The translations under genes and the position numbers were made by a program. Positions 63,915-64,000 of a DNA stretch of 64,000 bases are shown here, piece by piece (positions within the stretch are counted from its first letter, which is position 1; each line of letters begins with the position of its first letter). A model generated the notes under the pieces. That model was not told where the DNA came from. It ran no database searches and worked only from the letters and a program-made list of their open reading frames with translations. The stretch lies in the NCBI RefSeq assembly GCF_004331265.1, contig NZ_SJOO01000009.1, forward strand, positions 62,001 through 126,000, written 5' to 3'. The DNA comes from Enterobacter wuhouensis (GTDB lineage: Bacteria > Pseudomonadota > Gammaproteobacteria > Enterobacterales > Enterobacteriaceae).

Positions 63915-64000
63915 TTAGCTGTGGTTGCCGATGAGCACGACGGGACGGTTTTCCTGCGAGCCAAACAGCAGGCGTTCAATCACAAACAGGATCAGAATGG
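63915..64000 (-). CDS. TRAP transporter small permease (DctQ type), C-terminal fragment
   Basis: The minus strand is open from the window edge to a TAA at 63915. The visible end reads ILILFVIERLLFGSQENRPVVLIGNHS. A final hydrophobic helix followed by a short cytosolic tail is typical for DctQ small subunits, which precede DctM genes. Only about 28 residues are seen, so the call rests on gene order as much as on sequence. Confidence 0.7.
   Translation of the reverse strand, partial: ILILFVIERLLFGSQENRPVVLIGNHS

Overview
This is a chromosomal window from a member of the Enterobacterales, most likely Enterobacter or a close relative. Gene order and protein sequences follow the Escherichia coli 75-77 min region (yhgF, feoABC, bioH, gntXT, nfuA, malPQT, glp, glg, asd, gnt, yhhWXY, ggt, ugp, liv, rpoH, ftsYEX, rsmD, zntA) almost gene for gene. 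Differences in the spacers, a few extra genes and a dense set of GC-rich palindromic repeats separate it from E. coli. Family assignments and comparisons with E. coli are from memory of those proteins; no database search was run.

Layout. 1-3.5 kb: the 3' end of tex/yhgF and the ferrous iron operon feoABC with Fur and FNR sites. 3.5-7.8 kb: a small secreted YhcN/BhsA-type protein, bioH, gntX, nfuA and gntT. 7.8-15.6 kb: the maltodextrin genes malPQ and the divergent activator gene malT. 15.7-19.5 kb: glpEGR and divergent glpD. 19.5-28.9 kb: the glycogen operon glgBXCAP, on the minus strand. 29.1-35.8 kb: asd, yhgN, a phage-type antisense-RNA module with an unknown 148-residue protein, then gntU, gntK, gntR and the pirin yhhW. 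35.9-40.1 kb: yhhX, the iron-stress sRNA ryhB, yhhY, ggt, yhhA. 40-45 kb: the phosphate-starvation glycerol-3-phosphate system ugpBAECQ. 45.3-52.2 kb: the branched-chain amino acid transporter livKHMGF, with panM and livJ. 52.4-53.6 kb: a PuuE/GabT-like transaminase that E. coli K-12 lacks at this place. 53.8-58.1 kb: rpoH and ftsYEX. 58.2-62.5 kb: rsmD, yhhL, yhhM, yhhN and zntA. 62.6-64 kb: a TRAP transporter that runs off the window.

The genes are mostly central functions: carbohydrate storage and use (mal, glg, glp, gnt, ugp), metal homeostasis (feo, ryhB, zntA, nfuA), amino-acid uptake (liv, ggt) and essential functions (asd, rpoH, ftsYEX). Many regulatory sites can be read directly: Fur/FNR at feo, GntR operators at gntT and gntK, a CRP site at malT, a GlpR operator at glpD, Fur at ryhB, tandem Pho boxes at ugpB, a sigma-E promoter with a DnaA box at rpoH, and a ZntR operator at zntA.

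The most unusual element is at about 31.15-31.86 kb between yhgN and gntU. A predicted structured RNA carries two unpaired segments that are exactly complementary to a leader motif and to the Shine-Dalgarno region of the next gene. This is the architecture of the C4 (phage P1) and CI (phage P4) immunity RNAs. Here it stands alone, with no other phage gene, and appears to control a 148-residue protein of unknown function. The second theme is a family of palindromic intergenic repeats, present in 14 copies, several at places where they could shape operon expression.
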